A DNA stretch of 64,000 bases from Hymenobacter aranciens (lineage in GTDB: Bacteria; Bacteroidota; Bacteroidia; Cytophagales; Hymenobacteraceae). Within the stretch, counting starts at the first letter, position 1. Each line of letters opens with the position of its first letter. Location of the stretch: the NCBI RefSeq assembly GCF_030580865.1, contig NZ_JAUQSY010000005.1, positions 310,001 through 374,000 of the forward strand, read 5' to 3'. A model generated the notes under the pieces. The model saw nothing but the letters and a program-made list of their open reading frames with translations. It was not told the origin of the DNA and ran no database searches. Below are positions 9,101 through 16,827 of this stretch, in pieces. The position numbers and the translations under genes are program-made.

Positions 9101-9604
9101 TTCGCCCAGAAAATTCACGTCGAGCCGGTCGCCCACCTTCGCATTGAAGGTGTTTTTTACCAGGCTTTGCTTGTTGATAACCTTCTCGCTCAACGCCTCC
9201 GGGTAGGTCACAATGAACACGCTGTTCGTCGTGGCCGCCTTGGCGCTGTTGAGCCGGTTCAGGGCCTCGGCGCGCATCAGCACGTTGGCATTCTCCGTCT
9301 CATCAAACTGATACGGCCGCTTATAGGAGCTCGGAAACAGCAGCACTTCCGGCCCCTCGGGTAGCAGGTGCTGCAAATCGGACAGGAAATAGGCCGCTTC
9401 CTCCTTGTCGTGCAGCACGAAAACGTGCGGATGCTGGGCGTGCGCCACGGCGCTGGCCACCACGGCATCCTGGCTGCCCACCAGTCCGCGCAGCTGCAGG
9501 CGCAGCTCGCCGGGCGCGGCTTTGGCGGCGCCGCGCAGGCGCGCGGCCAGGGTTTGCAGCTCGGGAGAAAGACGGTAAAGGCGAAGAAAATCGGCGACTT
9601 GCAC
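6197..9604 (-). CDS. mfd: Transcription-repair coupling factor Mfd
   Basis: The 1135-residue protein is the normal length for Mfd, the ATPase that removes stalled RNA polymerase from damaged DNA and recruits UvrA. The N-terminal UvrB-like half includes LLFPSSYKRPYQFDETENAN and YAVRGGIVDVFSYANELPFR. The RNA-polymerase-interacting CarD-like domain lies near 450-530 (LQPGDYVTHQDYGIARFAGL). The helicase core has Walker A GDVGFGKTEVA near residue 595, the DEEQ box (LLIIDEEQKFGVKT) and SATPIPRTLHFSLMGARDLS. The end carries the TRCF domain (FGPLPAEVELLADIVRLRWQ). It has no operon partner here. Its stop lies inside a large inverted repeat. Confidence 0.97.
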   Translation of the reverse strand: MQVADFLRLYRLSPELQTLAARLRGAAKAAPGELRLQLRGLVGSQDAVVASAVAHAQHPHVFVLHDKEEAAYFLSDLQHLLPEGPEVLLFPSSYKRPYQFDETENANVLMRAEALNRLNSAKAATTNSVFIVTYPEALSEKVINKQSLVKNTFNAKVGDRLDVNFLGELLGEYDFEKADFVYEAGQYAVRGGIVDVFSYANELPFRIELFGDEIESIRTFNPETQLSVEPRPSISIIPNVQTKLLQETREAFLEFLPPASCLWFKDVRQTVDVVTELFEKAESGFKQVLEEGGGMQIVSKPADLFESGRNFKKRLDEFAVVEFGKRFFFKNTEEFQFASKPQPSFNKDFNRMVKNLQENQHRNLTTIITADTVRQADRLRTIFDELDHNVQFQHLLLALREGYVDEQLQLAVYTDHQLFERYYRAQEQRKFSKKKALTLRELKTLQPGDYVTHQDYGIARFAGLTQVEINGVTQEAIRLVYRDDDVLTVSIHALHKIAKYSGQEGAPPTMSKLGSPEWENKKKSVKKKVKDIAADLIRLYAKRKTAPGFAFSADGFLQAELESSFIYEDTPDQAKATEDVKNDMQQPHPMDRLVCGDVGFGKTEVAIRAAFKAVVDGKQAAMLVPTTILAMQHYKTFRDRLATLPVTVEYVNRFKSTKQIKETLQRVAEGKTDILIGTHRLTNKDIKFKDLGLLIIDEEQKFGVKTKDKLKELKVNVDTLTLSATPIPRTLHFSLMGARDLSVIATPPPNRQPVQTELHVFDETIIRDAVARELKRGGQVFYVHNRVKDLDEQAAMILRLVPDARITMIHGQMEGDALEKRMMKFVEGEYDVLVSTNLIESGLDIPNANTIIINRAHMHGLSDLHQMRGRVGRSNRKAYCYLLTPPVAGLPSDARKRLSTLEEFSDLGAGFNVAMRDLDIRGAGNLLGGEQSGFINDLGYETYHQILDEAVQELKETEFRDLFLGDSNQRLQAAAGVGRVRECNVETDMQILIPDKYVSNVSERLQYYAKLDRAQKPEELRKVLNGMVDRFGPLPAEVELLADIVRLRWQACQLGFEKITLKRDTLKGFLPASEEHKPYFQGEQFGDILNYVQTHPRTASLKERKEQLIVTFEEVRSINQAKKVLTELGSAEVAV

Positions 9605-9714
9605 GCGGAGGTAGGCTAGGGGAGGGGCAAATGACAGTAGCCCGGCCGGAAGATTCTCCGGTCGGGCAGCGGGGAAAGATACAACACCCGGGCCCCGAAG
9701 GTTTCCCTTTTTCT

Positions 9715-9792
9715 GTCATTCTGAGCGCCGCGAAGAATCTGAGGATATTCCCCAGCCGGTAGTACCAGATTCCTCGCTCTGCTCGGAATGAC
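9715..9792. repeat. Imperfect inverted repeat with GTCATTC...GAGC core
   Basis: Arms of 27 bp at 9715-9741 and 9766-9792 match at about 22 positions and end in GTCATTC. They sit between mfd and the YdjM-like gene. The GTCAT-N-CTGA core is shared with elements at 54038-54127 and 55373-55487. An upstream in-frame ATG (9788) for the next gene lies inside this repeat, an argument against using it as the start. Confidence 0.8.
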
Positions 9793-9826
9793 CGGTTGTA
9801 GCTTCGCACTTCATTCAACCCTCAAA

Positions 9827-10567
9827 ATGCGCGGTTCCTCTCACCTGGCCATCGGCCTCATCACCGGCGTGGCCATTGCGGGCCTCGTGCCGGGCATTCC
9901 CTTCTCGCTGGGCGGCATTGCGCTGGCCGGCTTCTCGTCCCTCGCCCCCGACCTCGACCACCCCGAAAGCCGCCTCAGTAAGCGCCTCGGCTTCACGCAG
10001 CAATACGTGCGCTGGGCCTTCGCCGCGGCCGGCGTACTGCTCGGCATTTACAGCTACACGCAGCTGCCACCCGGCCAGAAGCAAAACCTCTACTACATCC
10101 TGGCGCTGGCCTTCGGGCTGCTGGGCGTGGGCATGCAGGGCGGCTCGGCCCGCAAGCTGGCGCTGCTCTTCACCGGCCTGGCCACGGTGGTGGCCGGCCT
10201 CTACACCGAGTATCTGTGGCTGAGCTTGCTGGGCACGTTTGTGGCGCTGGCGCCCTTCACGTCGCACCGCTCCTGGACGCACACCATCTGGGCCACCGCG
10301 CTGTGGACCTACATCGGCTACCTCGCCAACCAGAGCCTGGGCTGGCGCGGCATTCACCTCTACGCGGGCGGCGGCTACCTCTCGCACCTCGTGGCCGATA
10401 CGCTCACCAAGGCCGGCGTGCGCTACTTTCTGCCGGTGTCCGGCTACGCTTTTAAAGTGCCGCTCATCAGCACCGGCTCGGCCTCCGGCAACATGCTCGA
10501 AGTTGGGATTTGCGTCGGCTACGGGCTACTGGTATTGGGCTTGGTGATAGGCCGTATGGGCTTTTAA
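9827..10567 (+). CDS. YdjM-like membrane-bound metal-dependent hydrolase
   Basis: From ATG 9827 the product has 246 residues and fits the YdjM family (PF04307), predicted membrane-bound metal-dependent hydrolases. Conserved motifs are HLAIGLITGVAIAG near the start, SLAPDLDHPESRLSKR (metal-ligand Asp/His), HRSWTHTIWATALW in the middle and GGYLSHLVADTLTKAGVRYF near residue 190. Five or six membrane segments can be seen between these motifs. E. coli YdjM is SOS-regulated, but no LexA-type site is visible here. The exact reaction is unknown. The start was placed here because the upstream in-frame ATG falls in a repeat. Confidence 0.85.
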   Translation: MRGSSHLAIGLITGVAIAGLVPGIPFSLGGIALAGFSSLAPDLDHPESRLSKRLGFTQQYVRWAFAAAGVLLGIYSYTQLPPGQKQNLYYILALAFGLLGVGMQGGSARKLALLFTGLATVVAGLYTEYLWLSLLGTFVALAPFTSHRSWTHTIWATALWTYIGYLANQSLGWRGIHLYAGGGYLSHLVADTLTKAGVRYFLPVSGYAFKVPLISTGSASGNMLEVGICVGYGLLVLGLVIGRMGF

Positions 10568-10975
10568 CAACAACGCATTGCCACCCGGCCAAGCGCCCTT
10601 TGCCGGCTTCCGCAAACGTTGCCGGCCGTTTTGGATGACTTCATATAATTTCAACTGTGCTTGGTTTGCATAAGTCAGGTTAGTGCCTTAGCTTCGCAGC
10701 AAATTATGTCGGTTGATAAGTTAAGTGAATGTATTGCGCGTTGTTATTCTGTTGCGCTTCTGAGTAGCTCAGCCTCACGGCGGCCATTACGCTTTATTTA
10801 ACTTTCCTCCGCATTTTTCGGGCTTCCTCTACCTCATTAGTCGGCAGTTATTGCCGGCTGGTGGTAGCTCTATTAAACTCATTGCCTCTGCCGCAGCGGA
10901 TTATTACTTGCTCTTTCCTTTCCTGTTACGCTGAAACAACCTTAAATTTTTACCTTACTTAACCCCAGTTTATCG
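10568..10975 (+). promoter_or_regulatory. 408-bp gene-free leader with candidate promoter for the NYN/CSD gene
   Basis: This stretch has no coding frame that I can support. At 10665-10668 TTTG is followed after 20 bp by TAGCTTCG (10689-10696), one mismatch from TAnnTTTG at normal -33/-7 spacing. Transcription would then start near 10703 and leave a leader of about 270 nt before the ATG. The DNA becomes more AT-rich towards the gene. A long leader before a gene encoding a cold-shock-type RNA-binding domain could be regulatory; I see no known riboswitch in it. Confidence 0.4.
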
Positions 10976-11989
10976 ATGAACCAGATGAACAGCCCTCTGA
11001 TTCGGATTGGTGTCTTTTATGACGGCAATTATTTCTTGAAAATCAGTGACTATTATTATTTTCAGCACGAGCGCAAGGCCCGTATCAGCCTCGAAGGCCT
11101 GCACGAGTTTATCCGCCACCAGGTAGCCGAGGAAGAAGACGTTGACGTGCGCCTGTCGCAGATTACCGACGCTCACTTTTTCCGCGGCCGCCTCTCCGCT
11201 ACCGAAGCCCGCGACAAAGACCGGCTCTTCCACGACCGCCTGCTCGACGACATCCTGATGAACCTGGGAGTGCAAACGCACTACATGCCCCTCAAAACCC
11301 GCGACGGCCGCCTCCAGGAAAAAGGCATCGACGTGTGGCTCAGCCTCGAAGCCCTTGAGCTGGCCCTCCACAAAACCCTCGACGTCGTGGTGCTCATCGC
11401 CGGCGATTCCGACTACGTGCCCCTCATCCGCAAGCTCAATACCGTGGGCACCCGCGTGATGCTGCTCAACTGGGACTTCAAATACGAAGACTTTAAGGGC
11501 GAAACCCGCGTCACTCGCGCCTCGCAGCAACTGCTGGAGCAAGTGACCTACCCTGTGGCCATGCACGACGTGATTGACCGCGGCCTGCAGGCGCAGGACG
11601 ACGTGGTGGAGTCGATGTTTGTGACGCAGAGTGAGCCGGCGGCCTTCGCCCCCAGCACTTTGCCCGTGGCTCCCAAGCCCGTGCGCCCCGCCGGCCCCAC
11701 CGCCGCCGGCCCCGTGGGCACCGTGGGCATGAGCACCATCAAAAACCTGAAAAACGGCTTCGGCTTCGTGGTGATGCCGCCGAACAACCTGTTTTTCAGC
11801 TACGCCGACCTCACCGAGGGCGACTTCAACGACCTGCGCGAAGGCGACTGGGTGGAGTTTGAAGTGGGCCGCAACCACCGCGACGAGGACTGCGCCCGCA
11901 AAGTGCGCAAAGTGCAGGCCCCGCAACTCAGCGATGATGACGAGTACGAAACCATCAACGCGCACCACGCCGTGAGCATGGAGCTGTAA
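10976..11989 (+). CDS. NYN-domain (LabA/DUF88-like) protein with C-terminal cold-shock domain
   Basis: The 337-residue protein joins two RNA-related domains. Residues about 9-200 are a NYN/PIN-like nuclease domain with acidic motifs: IRIGVFYDGNYF, EKGIDVWLSLEALELALHK and LDVVVLIAGDSDYVPLIRKL, which supply the expected Asp cluster for metal binding. A Pro/Ala-rich linker (about 212-245) leads to a cold-shock-like OB domain: STIKNLKNGFGFVVMP, NNLFFSYADLTEGD, then GDWVEFEVGRN. The RNP-like strands GFGFV and LFFSY are recognisable but not canonical. The arrangement suggests an RNA-binding, possibly RNA-cleaving, cytosolic protein; its target is unknown. An alternative start lies at the fourth codon (10985). 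Confidence 0.85.
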   Translation: MNQMNSPLIRIGVFYDGNYFLKISDYYYFQHERKARISLEGLHEFIRHQVAEEEDVDVRLSQITDAHFFRGRLSATEARDKDRLFHDRLLDDILMNLGVQTHYMPLKTRDGRLQEKGIDVWLSLEALELALHKTLDVVVLIAGDSDYVPLIRKLNTVGTRVMLLNWDFKYEDFKGETRVTRASQQLLEQVTYPVAMHDVIDRGLQAQDDVVESMFVTQSEPAAFAPSTLPVAPKPVRPAGPTAAGPVGTVGMSTIKNLKNGFGFVVMPPNNLFFSYADLTEGDFNDLREGDWVEFEVGRNHRDEDCARKVRKVQAPQLSDDDEYETINAHHAVSMEL

Positions 11990-12013
11990 GGTTTTTAAGA
12001 AGTTAAAACTGAA

Positions 12014-12049
12014 AAAGGGTGCAATGGTCAGCTGACCGTTGCACCCTTT
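12014..12049. terminator. Bidirectional hairpin terminator
   Basis: AAAGGGTGCAAtGGTCA pairs with TGACCgTTGCACCCTTT around a GC centre, with A-runs on one side and T-runs on the other. It lies between convergent genes (the NYN/CSD gene and the GNAT-thioesterase gene) and can serve both. Confidence 0.8.
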
Positions 12050-12053
12050 CTGC

Positions 12054-12082
12054 GTAGGGACGGGGGAAGCCCCGCCCCTACG
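12054..12082. repeat. GC-rich hairpin containing the stop codon of the GNAT-thioesterase gene
   Basis: CGTAGGG-A-CGGGG pairs with CCCCG-C-CCCTACG around a GAAG loop. The minus-strand TAG stop (12078-12080) lies inside the right arm. It immediately follows the bidirectional terminator. Confidence 0.7.
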
Positions 12083-12971
12083 CCAGTTCTTTTACAAAGC
12101 CCCGTTTATCAGCCGGGTAGCGGTTGAAAGTGCCCAAGCCCTGCGCCACCGCCGTTTCTCCGGTTCCCCCGACGCGGTAGATAACGCCGCGCGTCACCAC
12201 CAGCTTCTTGCCGTGGTGCTCCACCTGGGCCCGCGCCAGCAGCGCATCGCCCAGATGCACGGCGTGCAGAAAATTCATCTTGAACTCGACCGTCGAAACC
12301 AGCTCCTGGGTAGTGAAGGCCAGCGTGAGGGCCGCCGCGCCCAGCGCCGCATCCATCAGCCCGGCCAGCACGCCGCCGTGGCAGGTGCCGGGGGAGGAAA
12401 GGTGCTCGTCGCGCACACTCATGCGGTATTCCACGTCGCCGGGCTTGGCGACGTGCAGCTGCATGCCGTTCACGCGGCCGTAGTGGTTGATGCTGTTGTA
12501 CATGGCTACCATTTGCGCCAGGCTGGGCGCGCTGGGTAGGGCTTTCTGCATCAGGAAATGCGGGATTTGCCCATACAGCGTGTGCGACGGCCCCAGCACC
12601 GCGTAGCCGTGGCGCCGGTAGAAGGCCAGCGCCGCCTCGCGGGCGTGCAGCACGATTTCGCGCAGACCCCGGGCTTGGGCCTGCGCCTCCAGGTAGCGCA
12701 GCACCTGGCCGCCGAGGCCCTGCCCCTGCGCCTCGGGTGCCACGGCCATGAAGCGAACCTGGCCCTGCCCGGGCGCGCTCTCGTGCAGGCGGCCGGTGGC
12801 TAGGGCGGTGCCGTCGGGCGCCAGGGCCAGGGCGTGGATGACGGCCGGCTGCTCGTCGTCGTCGGCCTTTTCGGAGCCCGGCGGCTGCTGCCAGGGCTGG
12901 CGCAACACCTTGTAGCGTAGTTCGTAGTAGGCAAGCCATTCGCGCAGCGTGCGGGGGGCAGTGATTGTCAT
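12078..12971 (-). CDS. Fused GNAT acetyltransferase and PaaI-like hotdog thioesterase
   Basis: From ATG 12969-12971 the product has 297 residues in two domains. Residues about 5-150 are a GNAT acetyltransferase: REWLAYYELRYKVLRQPW, VRFMAVAPEAQGQGLGGQVL (the acetyl-CoA loop Q-G-Q-G-L-G) and AALAFYRRHGYAVLGPSHTL. Residues about 160-295 are a PaaI/YbgC-like hotdog: SVRDEHLSSPGTCHGGVLAG, LMDAALGAAAL, and STVEFKMNFLHAVHLGDALL. The two folds usually occur as separate proteins, although both use acyl-CoA. No internal start with good context divides them, and the frame is continuous. The GNAT half is ElaA-like in its opening. The substrate is unknown; cytoplasmic. Confidence 0.85.
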   Translation of the reverse strand: MTITAPRTLREWLAYYELRYKVLRQPWQQPPGSEKADDDEQPAVIHALALAPDGTALATGRLHESAPGQGQVRFMAVAPEAQGQGLGGQVLRYLEAQAQARGLREIVLHAREAALAFYRRHGYAVLGPSHTLYGQIPHFLMQKALPSAPSLAQMVAMYNSINHYGRVNGMQLHVAKPGDVEYRMSVRDEHLSSPGTCHGGVLAGLMDAALGAAALTLAFTTQELVSTVEFKMNFLHAVHLGDALLARAQVEHHGKKLVVTRGVIYRVGGTGETAVAQGLGTFNRYPADKRGFVKELA

Positions 12972-13006
12972 GCGGCAAAGATGCACCGGAGCGCGGAGCC
13001 GTGGGC

Positions 13007-13014
13007 TACCTTTG
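13007..13014 (+). promoter_or_regulatory. Candidate -7 box upstream of yajQ
   Basis: TACCTTTG exactly fits TAnnTTTG and lies 82 bp before the yajQ ATG. The same octamer is found in the strong tRNA-Gly promoter of this window. No TTG stands at the -33 position. Confidence 0.5.
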
Positions 13015-13096
13015 TGCCGTGAGCGGCCGGCCGCCCGATTACGGTTAACCGGGCCGACTCACGTTTCCCTTCCCACCCTTTCGACTCTCTAAACTC

Positions 13097-13588
13097 ATGG
13101 CCTCCTTCGACATCGTGAGCAAAGTGGACCCGCAAACCCTCGAAAATGCGGTGAACACGGCCAAAAAAGAACTACAAACCCGCTACGACCTGCGCGACAC
13201 CAAAGGCGGGATGGAGCTGGATAAAAAAGCCAATACCATTCTGTTATCTTCCGAAAACTCGATGCGCGTCAAGGCGCTGGAAGATATTCTGCTGGCCCGC
13301 GTGGTGAAGCAGGGCATCGACGGCACCAGCCTCGACTTCACGGCCGAGGAGCAGGCCGCCGGGGCCCTGGTCAAGAAAACCATCAAGGTGCGCGCCGGGG
13401 TGGACAAGGAAATTGGCCGCAAAATCATCAAAACCATCAAGGACGCCAAGCTGAAGGTGGAAGCCCAGATGCAGGACGACCAGGTGCGCGTGACGGCCAA
13501 GAAAATCGATGATTTGCAGGCCACTATCGCCCTGCTGCGCCGCGCTGATATCGGGCTGCCGCTGCAGTTTGTGAATATGAAATCGTAG
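13097..13588 (+). CDS. yajQ: YajQ-family cyclic-di-GMP/nucleotide-binding protein
   Basis: The 163-residue protein is full length for YajQ (DUF520). It shows the family signatures MASFDIVSKVDPQTLENAVN at the start, TRYDLRDTKGGMELDKK, VRAGVDKEIGRKIIKTIKDA and KLKVEAQMQDDQVRVTAKKI, ending in RRADIGLPLQFVNMKS. YajQ proteins fold as two ferredoxin-like domains and bind nucleic acid or, in Xanthomonas, cyclic di-GMP; the physiological role here is unknown. It is cytosolic, and the next gene lies 105 bp downstream across a repeat. Confidence 0.95.
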   Translation: MASFDIVSKVDPQTLENAVNTAKKELQTRYDLRDTKGGMELDKKANTILLSSENSMRVKALEDILLARVVKQGIDGTSLDFTAEEQAAGALVKKTIKVRAGVDKEIGRKIIKTIKDAKLKVEAQMQDDQVRVTAKKIDDLQATIALLRRADIGLPLQFVNMKS

Positions 13589-13688
13589 TTGTCAGTTGCT
13601 CGTGGCCAGTTGTCAGGTCGCTTTGACAAGGCCTTACTGACGACATCATCATCATAAACTGACAACCGACAATAAATAACTGACAACC
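13587..13688. repeat. TTGTCAGTT / AACTGACAA repeat cluster
   Basis: AGTTGTCAGTT begins at 13587, overlapping the yajQ stop codon. A partial copy (CAGTTGTCAG) follows near 13607, and two inverted copies AACTGACAACC lie at 13657-13667 and 13678-13688. The cluster fills the whole spacer between yajQ and the TerC gene, so the latter's promoter must lie in or upstream of it. Confidence 0.7.
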
Positions 13689-13693
13689 AACTC

Positions 13694-14467
13694 GTGTTCG
13701 ATATTTCCGTTTTCTCCGAGCCCGCTACCTGGGTTAGCCTCCTGACCCTCACGTTTATGGAAATCGTGCTGGGGATTGACAACATCATTTTCATTTCCAT
13801 CGTCGTCAACCGTCTGCCCGAAGGCCAGCAGGCGCGGGGCCGCACCATCGGCCTGCTGCTGGCGCTGATGTTCCGGGTAGGGCTGCTGCTCAGCATTTCC
13901 TGGATTGTGGGTCTGCGCTCGGCGCTGTTCTCGCTGCCTTTTCCGTGGCTCTCGCAGCCATTCGACGTGAGCGGGCGCGACCTCATTCTGCTGGCCGGCG
14001 GTTTGTTTCTGATGTACAAGAGCACCACCGAAATTCATACCAAGCTGCAAGGCGAGGAAGAAGACGAAACCGTTGGAGGCAAGGCCTATCCGACCATGAT
14101 GAGCATTATCCTGCAGATTATCGTCATCGACATTGTGTTCAGCTTCGACTCGATTCTGACGGCCGTGGGGCTGGTGGATAACGTGCTGGTAATGATTCTG
14201 GCCGTTATTCTGGCGATGGGCGTGATGCTGGCTTTCAGCGGCGTTATCGCGGGGTTTGTCAATCGCAACCCTACTATCAAGATGCTGGCGCTGTCGTTCC
14301 TCATCATGATTGGCTTTATGCTGGTGATGGAGGCCGCGCACAAGGAAATCGAGAAAGGCTACCTCTACTTTGCCATGGCTTTCTCCCTGATAGTGGAGCT
14401 GTTGAATATGCGCCTGCGCAAGAAGGGCAAAGACCCGGTGAAGCTGCGCGATTCGCGCTACGACTAG
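13694..14467 (+). CDS. TerC-family integral membrane protein
   Basis: The product has 257 residues with seven or eight membrane segments. TerC-family signatures are WVSLLTLTFMEIVLGIDNII near the start and IIVIDIVFSFDSILTAVGLV in the middle; the paired acidic residues in these two helices (E-x5-D-N and D-x5-D-S) are the conserved putative metal-binding set. Members of this family are implicated in metal-ion export (for example manganese) at or near the Sec translocon and in tellurite resistance. There is no tellurite operon here, so a metal-homeostasis role is more likely. The frame begins with GTG at 13694; no nearer ATG retains the first helix. Confidence 0.9.
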   Translation: MFDISVFSEPATWVSLLTLTFMEIVLGIDNIIFISIVVNRLPEGQQARGRTIGLLLALMFRVGLLLSISWIVGLRSALFSLPFPWLSQPFDVSGRDLILLAGGLFLMYKSTTEIHTKLQGEEEDETVGGKAYPTMMSIILQIIVIDIVFSFDSILTAVGLVDNVLVMILAVILAMGVMLAFSGVIAGFVNRNPTIKMLALSFLIMIGFMLVMEAAHKEIEKGYLYFAMAFSLIVELLNMRLRKKGKDPVKLRDSRYD

Positions 14468-14490
14468 CTTAGCAAGCTTAATCTATGCAA

Positions 14491-14525
14491 AAAGGGGGCA
14501 TCATACTCAGTATGATGCCCCCTTT
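14491..14525. terminator. Bidirectional terminator between TerC and GH65 genes
   Basis: AAAGGGGGCATCATACT (14491-14507) and its perfect reverse complement (14509-14525) are separated by a single base. A and T runs flank the stem on both strands, as expected between convergent genes. Confidence 0.85.
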
Positions 14526-14540
14526 GCGTTTGCCACGTTT

Positions 14541-16604
14541 CTACCGTTGTACGGAATAAGTCTTGCGCTGCGCTCCGATACCGGTGAGCTTAACCGATTG
14601 CCAGCCGGTAGGTAGCGTGGTTTTGCGCTGCACGAGGCCAGTAGGGGTAATGTCGAGGCCACCAAACCCCATGAGCACGGCTTGTAGCACGCCGCCGGCG
14701 CCGGTGGCGAAGTAGGGGTTGGTACCGCCCTTGGTTTCGGCGATGACGCGGAAAGGCGGCAGCAGGTTGGGCTGGTAGGCATCGTCGAAGAAATGCCGGG
14801 CCTTGGCGCCATCGCCGAGACGGGCGTAGAGCAGGGCAAAAATAGCCTGCGTCATGGCCGGCGTGCCTTCGCTGGGCACGCGCGTTTCGTAGTAGGTCAG
14901 GTCTTTGCGAATCCGGGCGGGGTCGGTGATGGTGCCCAGGGGGTAGGCCAGCAGGTTCACGTCGGCCTGCTTGATGCCTTCGCCGTGGTAGCTGGCGTGC
15001 TCCTGGGTGGTGCCGTCGGCCAGGCGCAGCAGCGGAATGTTCTGGGCCACCAGCTGCCAGTCGGGGTTGGCGGGCAGGCCGAGCAGGCGGGCGGCTGCGG
15101 TGGCGGCCAGCAGGTTTTTCTGGGCGGCGGCGTTGGTGAAGGCATCGTTATCAACGTTTTCGGCCCATTCGTCGGGCGCCACCACATTCTTAATATCGTA
15201 GTGCCCCGGGCCATTGCGCTCCACACGACTGGCCCAGAAGTCGGCGGTGGCTGAAATGAGGGGCCAGCCGGTGGTGCGCAGCCAGTCGCGGTCCTGCGTT
15301 ACGCAGTAGTACTGCCAGGCAGCCAGGCCCACGCAGGCCGACACGTGGTGCTCGAACGGCCCGCTCAGCGCCCACACCGGGGTTTCCTCGCCTCCGGTGT
15401 CGGCGCTTTCCCAAGGGAACATGGCGCCCTGGTAGCCGTGGGCAAAGGCGTTGCGCCGCGCCATATCGAGCCGCTTGAAACGGTATTCAACCAGGGATTT
15501 GGCAATTTTGGGATTGAGCACCAGCAGGGCCGGGAACATCCACAGGTCGCTGTCCCAGAACACGTGGCCGTTGTAGCCCAGGCCCGAGAGGCCCATCGGC
15601 GAGGGCGAATAATCAGTGCCGGCCCGCGAAAAGCTGTAGAGGTGGTAGAGCATGCTGTGCACATCCTGCTGGGCCTGCGCGTCGCCGCTTATCTGGATGT
15701 CGCTTTGCCACAGCTGCTGCCAGGCCTGCTCGTGGAAAGCCAGCAGGCGCTGCCGCCCCTCCAGCCGGGCGAAGATGGTAAGCCGCTCGGCCTCATTGAG
15801 GGGGTCGGGGTGGTGGGCCGAGGTGATGGACGAGCCCGCTACGGCGTAGCCATAGCTCTGCCCGGCCCGCAGCGTCTTGCCGAATTTCATGAGGTGCAGG
15901 CTGTTGTCCCACATTTCGTGGATGACGCGCGGCTGCTGCCCGTGCGGCTCCTCAAACAAAAAGCTGTTGCTGGCGCACAGCAGTAGCTTGCCCGTCGGGC
16001 TTTTGGCCGACGAGGTGAGCAGGCTGAGCGTGGCGTGCGGCCGGTCGATTTCGTTGTAATAGTTCTGCACGTCGCGCAGGGCATCGGGCGCATCCATCAC
16101 GCTGGCCGCCACGAGACTCAGGTCCTTGCGGGCCGTAATGCGCACGTCGAGCAGCACCGTAAAGGGCAGCTGCCGCAGGGCATAGTAGGTGTAGCTGATG
16201 GTGGCCTGGTCGGCGTAATCAAAAGTGGTGGTGAGGGCGGCCCGCTGCAGGTCGAGCTGCTGGCGGAAGTTGCGGGCATCGCGGGCATCGAGGCGGTGGC
16301 CGTTGACTTCCAGGTACATGTTCAGCAGGTTGAAGCTGTTGAGGAAGTTGCTCACCCGCCCCCGGCCATACTGGTCGTAGGCGCCGGCCAGCACCACGTT
16401 CTTTACCTGAAACGGCACCGGCGACGACACAATGCCAATCATGCCGTTGGCCACCGTAGCGCCGTAGTAGTTGCCGGAGTCAATGTTGGTGGCATCAACA
16501 CGCCAGGGGTCGGGCGTCTGGGCCAGGAGCGGGCGGCCCAGCAGCCACAGCAGCAACACCGCCCAGCCGCCACAGCACCGGGTAGAGAAAGTGAACATGC
16601 GCAT
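14541..16604 (-). CDS. GH65-family periplasmic alpha-glucoside hydrolase or phosphorylase
   Basis: The 687-residue protein starts with a signal peptide (hydrophobic core about residues 13-27, cleavage near AQ-TP). The rest fits clan GH-L, family GH65. An N-terminal beta-sandwich begins NYYGATVANGMIGIVSSPVP; the (alpha/alpha)6 barrel contains NGHVFWDSDLWMFPALLVLN and ends in a jelly-roll tail. VVAPDEWAENVDNDAFTN carries the likely general acid E479 at the place of the phosphorylase acid in GPDE-type motifs. Export and the trehalase/kojibiosidase-like sequence favour a hydrolase over a phosphorylase. The likely substrate is a small alpha-glucoside such as kojibiose or trehalose, which I cannot resolve. 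It stands alone, 14 kb from the alpha-glucan locus. Confidence 0.8.
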   Translation of the reverse strand: MRMFTFSTRCCGGWAVLLLWLLGRPLLAQTPDPWRVDATNIDSGNYYGATVANGMIGIVSSPVPFQVKNVVLAGAYDQYGRGRVSNFLNSFNLLNMYLEVNGHRLDARDARNFRQQLDLQRAALTTTFDYADQATISYTYYALRQLPFTVLLDVRITARKDLSLVAASVMDAPDALRDVQNYYNEIDRPHATLSLLTSSAKSPTGKLLLCASNSFLFEEPHGQQPRVIHEMWDNSLHLMKFGKTLRAGQSYGYAVAGSSITSAHHPDPLNEAERLTIFARLEGRQRLLAFHEQAWQQLWQSDIQISGDAQAQQDVHSMLYHLYSFSRAGTDYSPSPMGLSGLGYNGHVFWDSDLWMFPALLVLNPKIAKSLVEYRFKRLDMARRNAFAHGYQGAMFPWESADTGGEETPVWALSGPFEHHVSACVGLAAWQYYCVTQDRDWLRTTGWPLISATADFWASRVERNGPGHYDIKNVVAPDEWAENVDNDAFTNAAAQKNLLAATAAARLLGLPANPDWQLVAQNIPLLRLADGTTQEHASYHGEGIKQADVNLLAYPLGTITDPARIRKDLTYYETRVPSEGTPAMTQAIFALLYARLGDGAKARHFFDDAYQPNLLPPFRVIAETKGGTNPYFATGAGGVLQAVLMGFGGLDITPTGLVQRKTTLPTGWQSVKLTGIGAQRKTYSVQR

Positions 16605-16827
16605 ATCGCAAACAGGAAAAAGCAGGCAGTGGCCTGATAGATTACCGCGAAATAGGGGCCACTAGCCGCAAGTCAGCGAGTGGCCCGCCAGTGGCCGGCC
16701 CCGGCAAACCGGGCGGGGGAGTTGGCCACGAAAGTAGGAAACGGGTGGCCAACCCCGCGTCGGACCCTGAAGGAATTGTCCGGGGCAGCCGGTAGCTGTG
16801 CGCCCGCCGTTTGCTATCCATTCTGAT

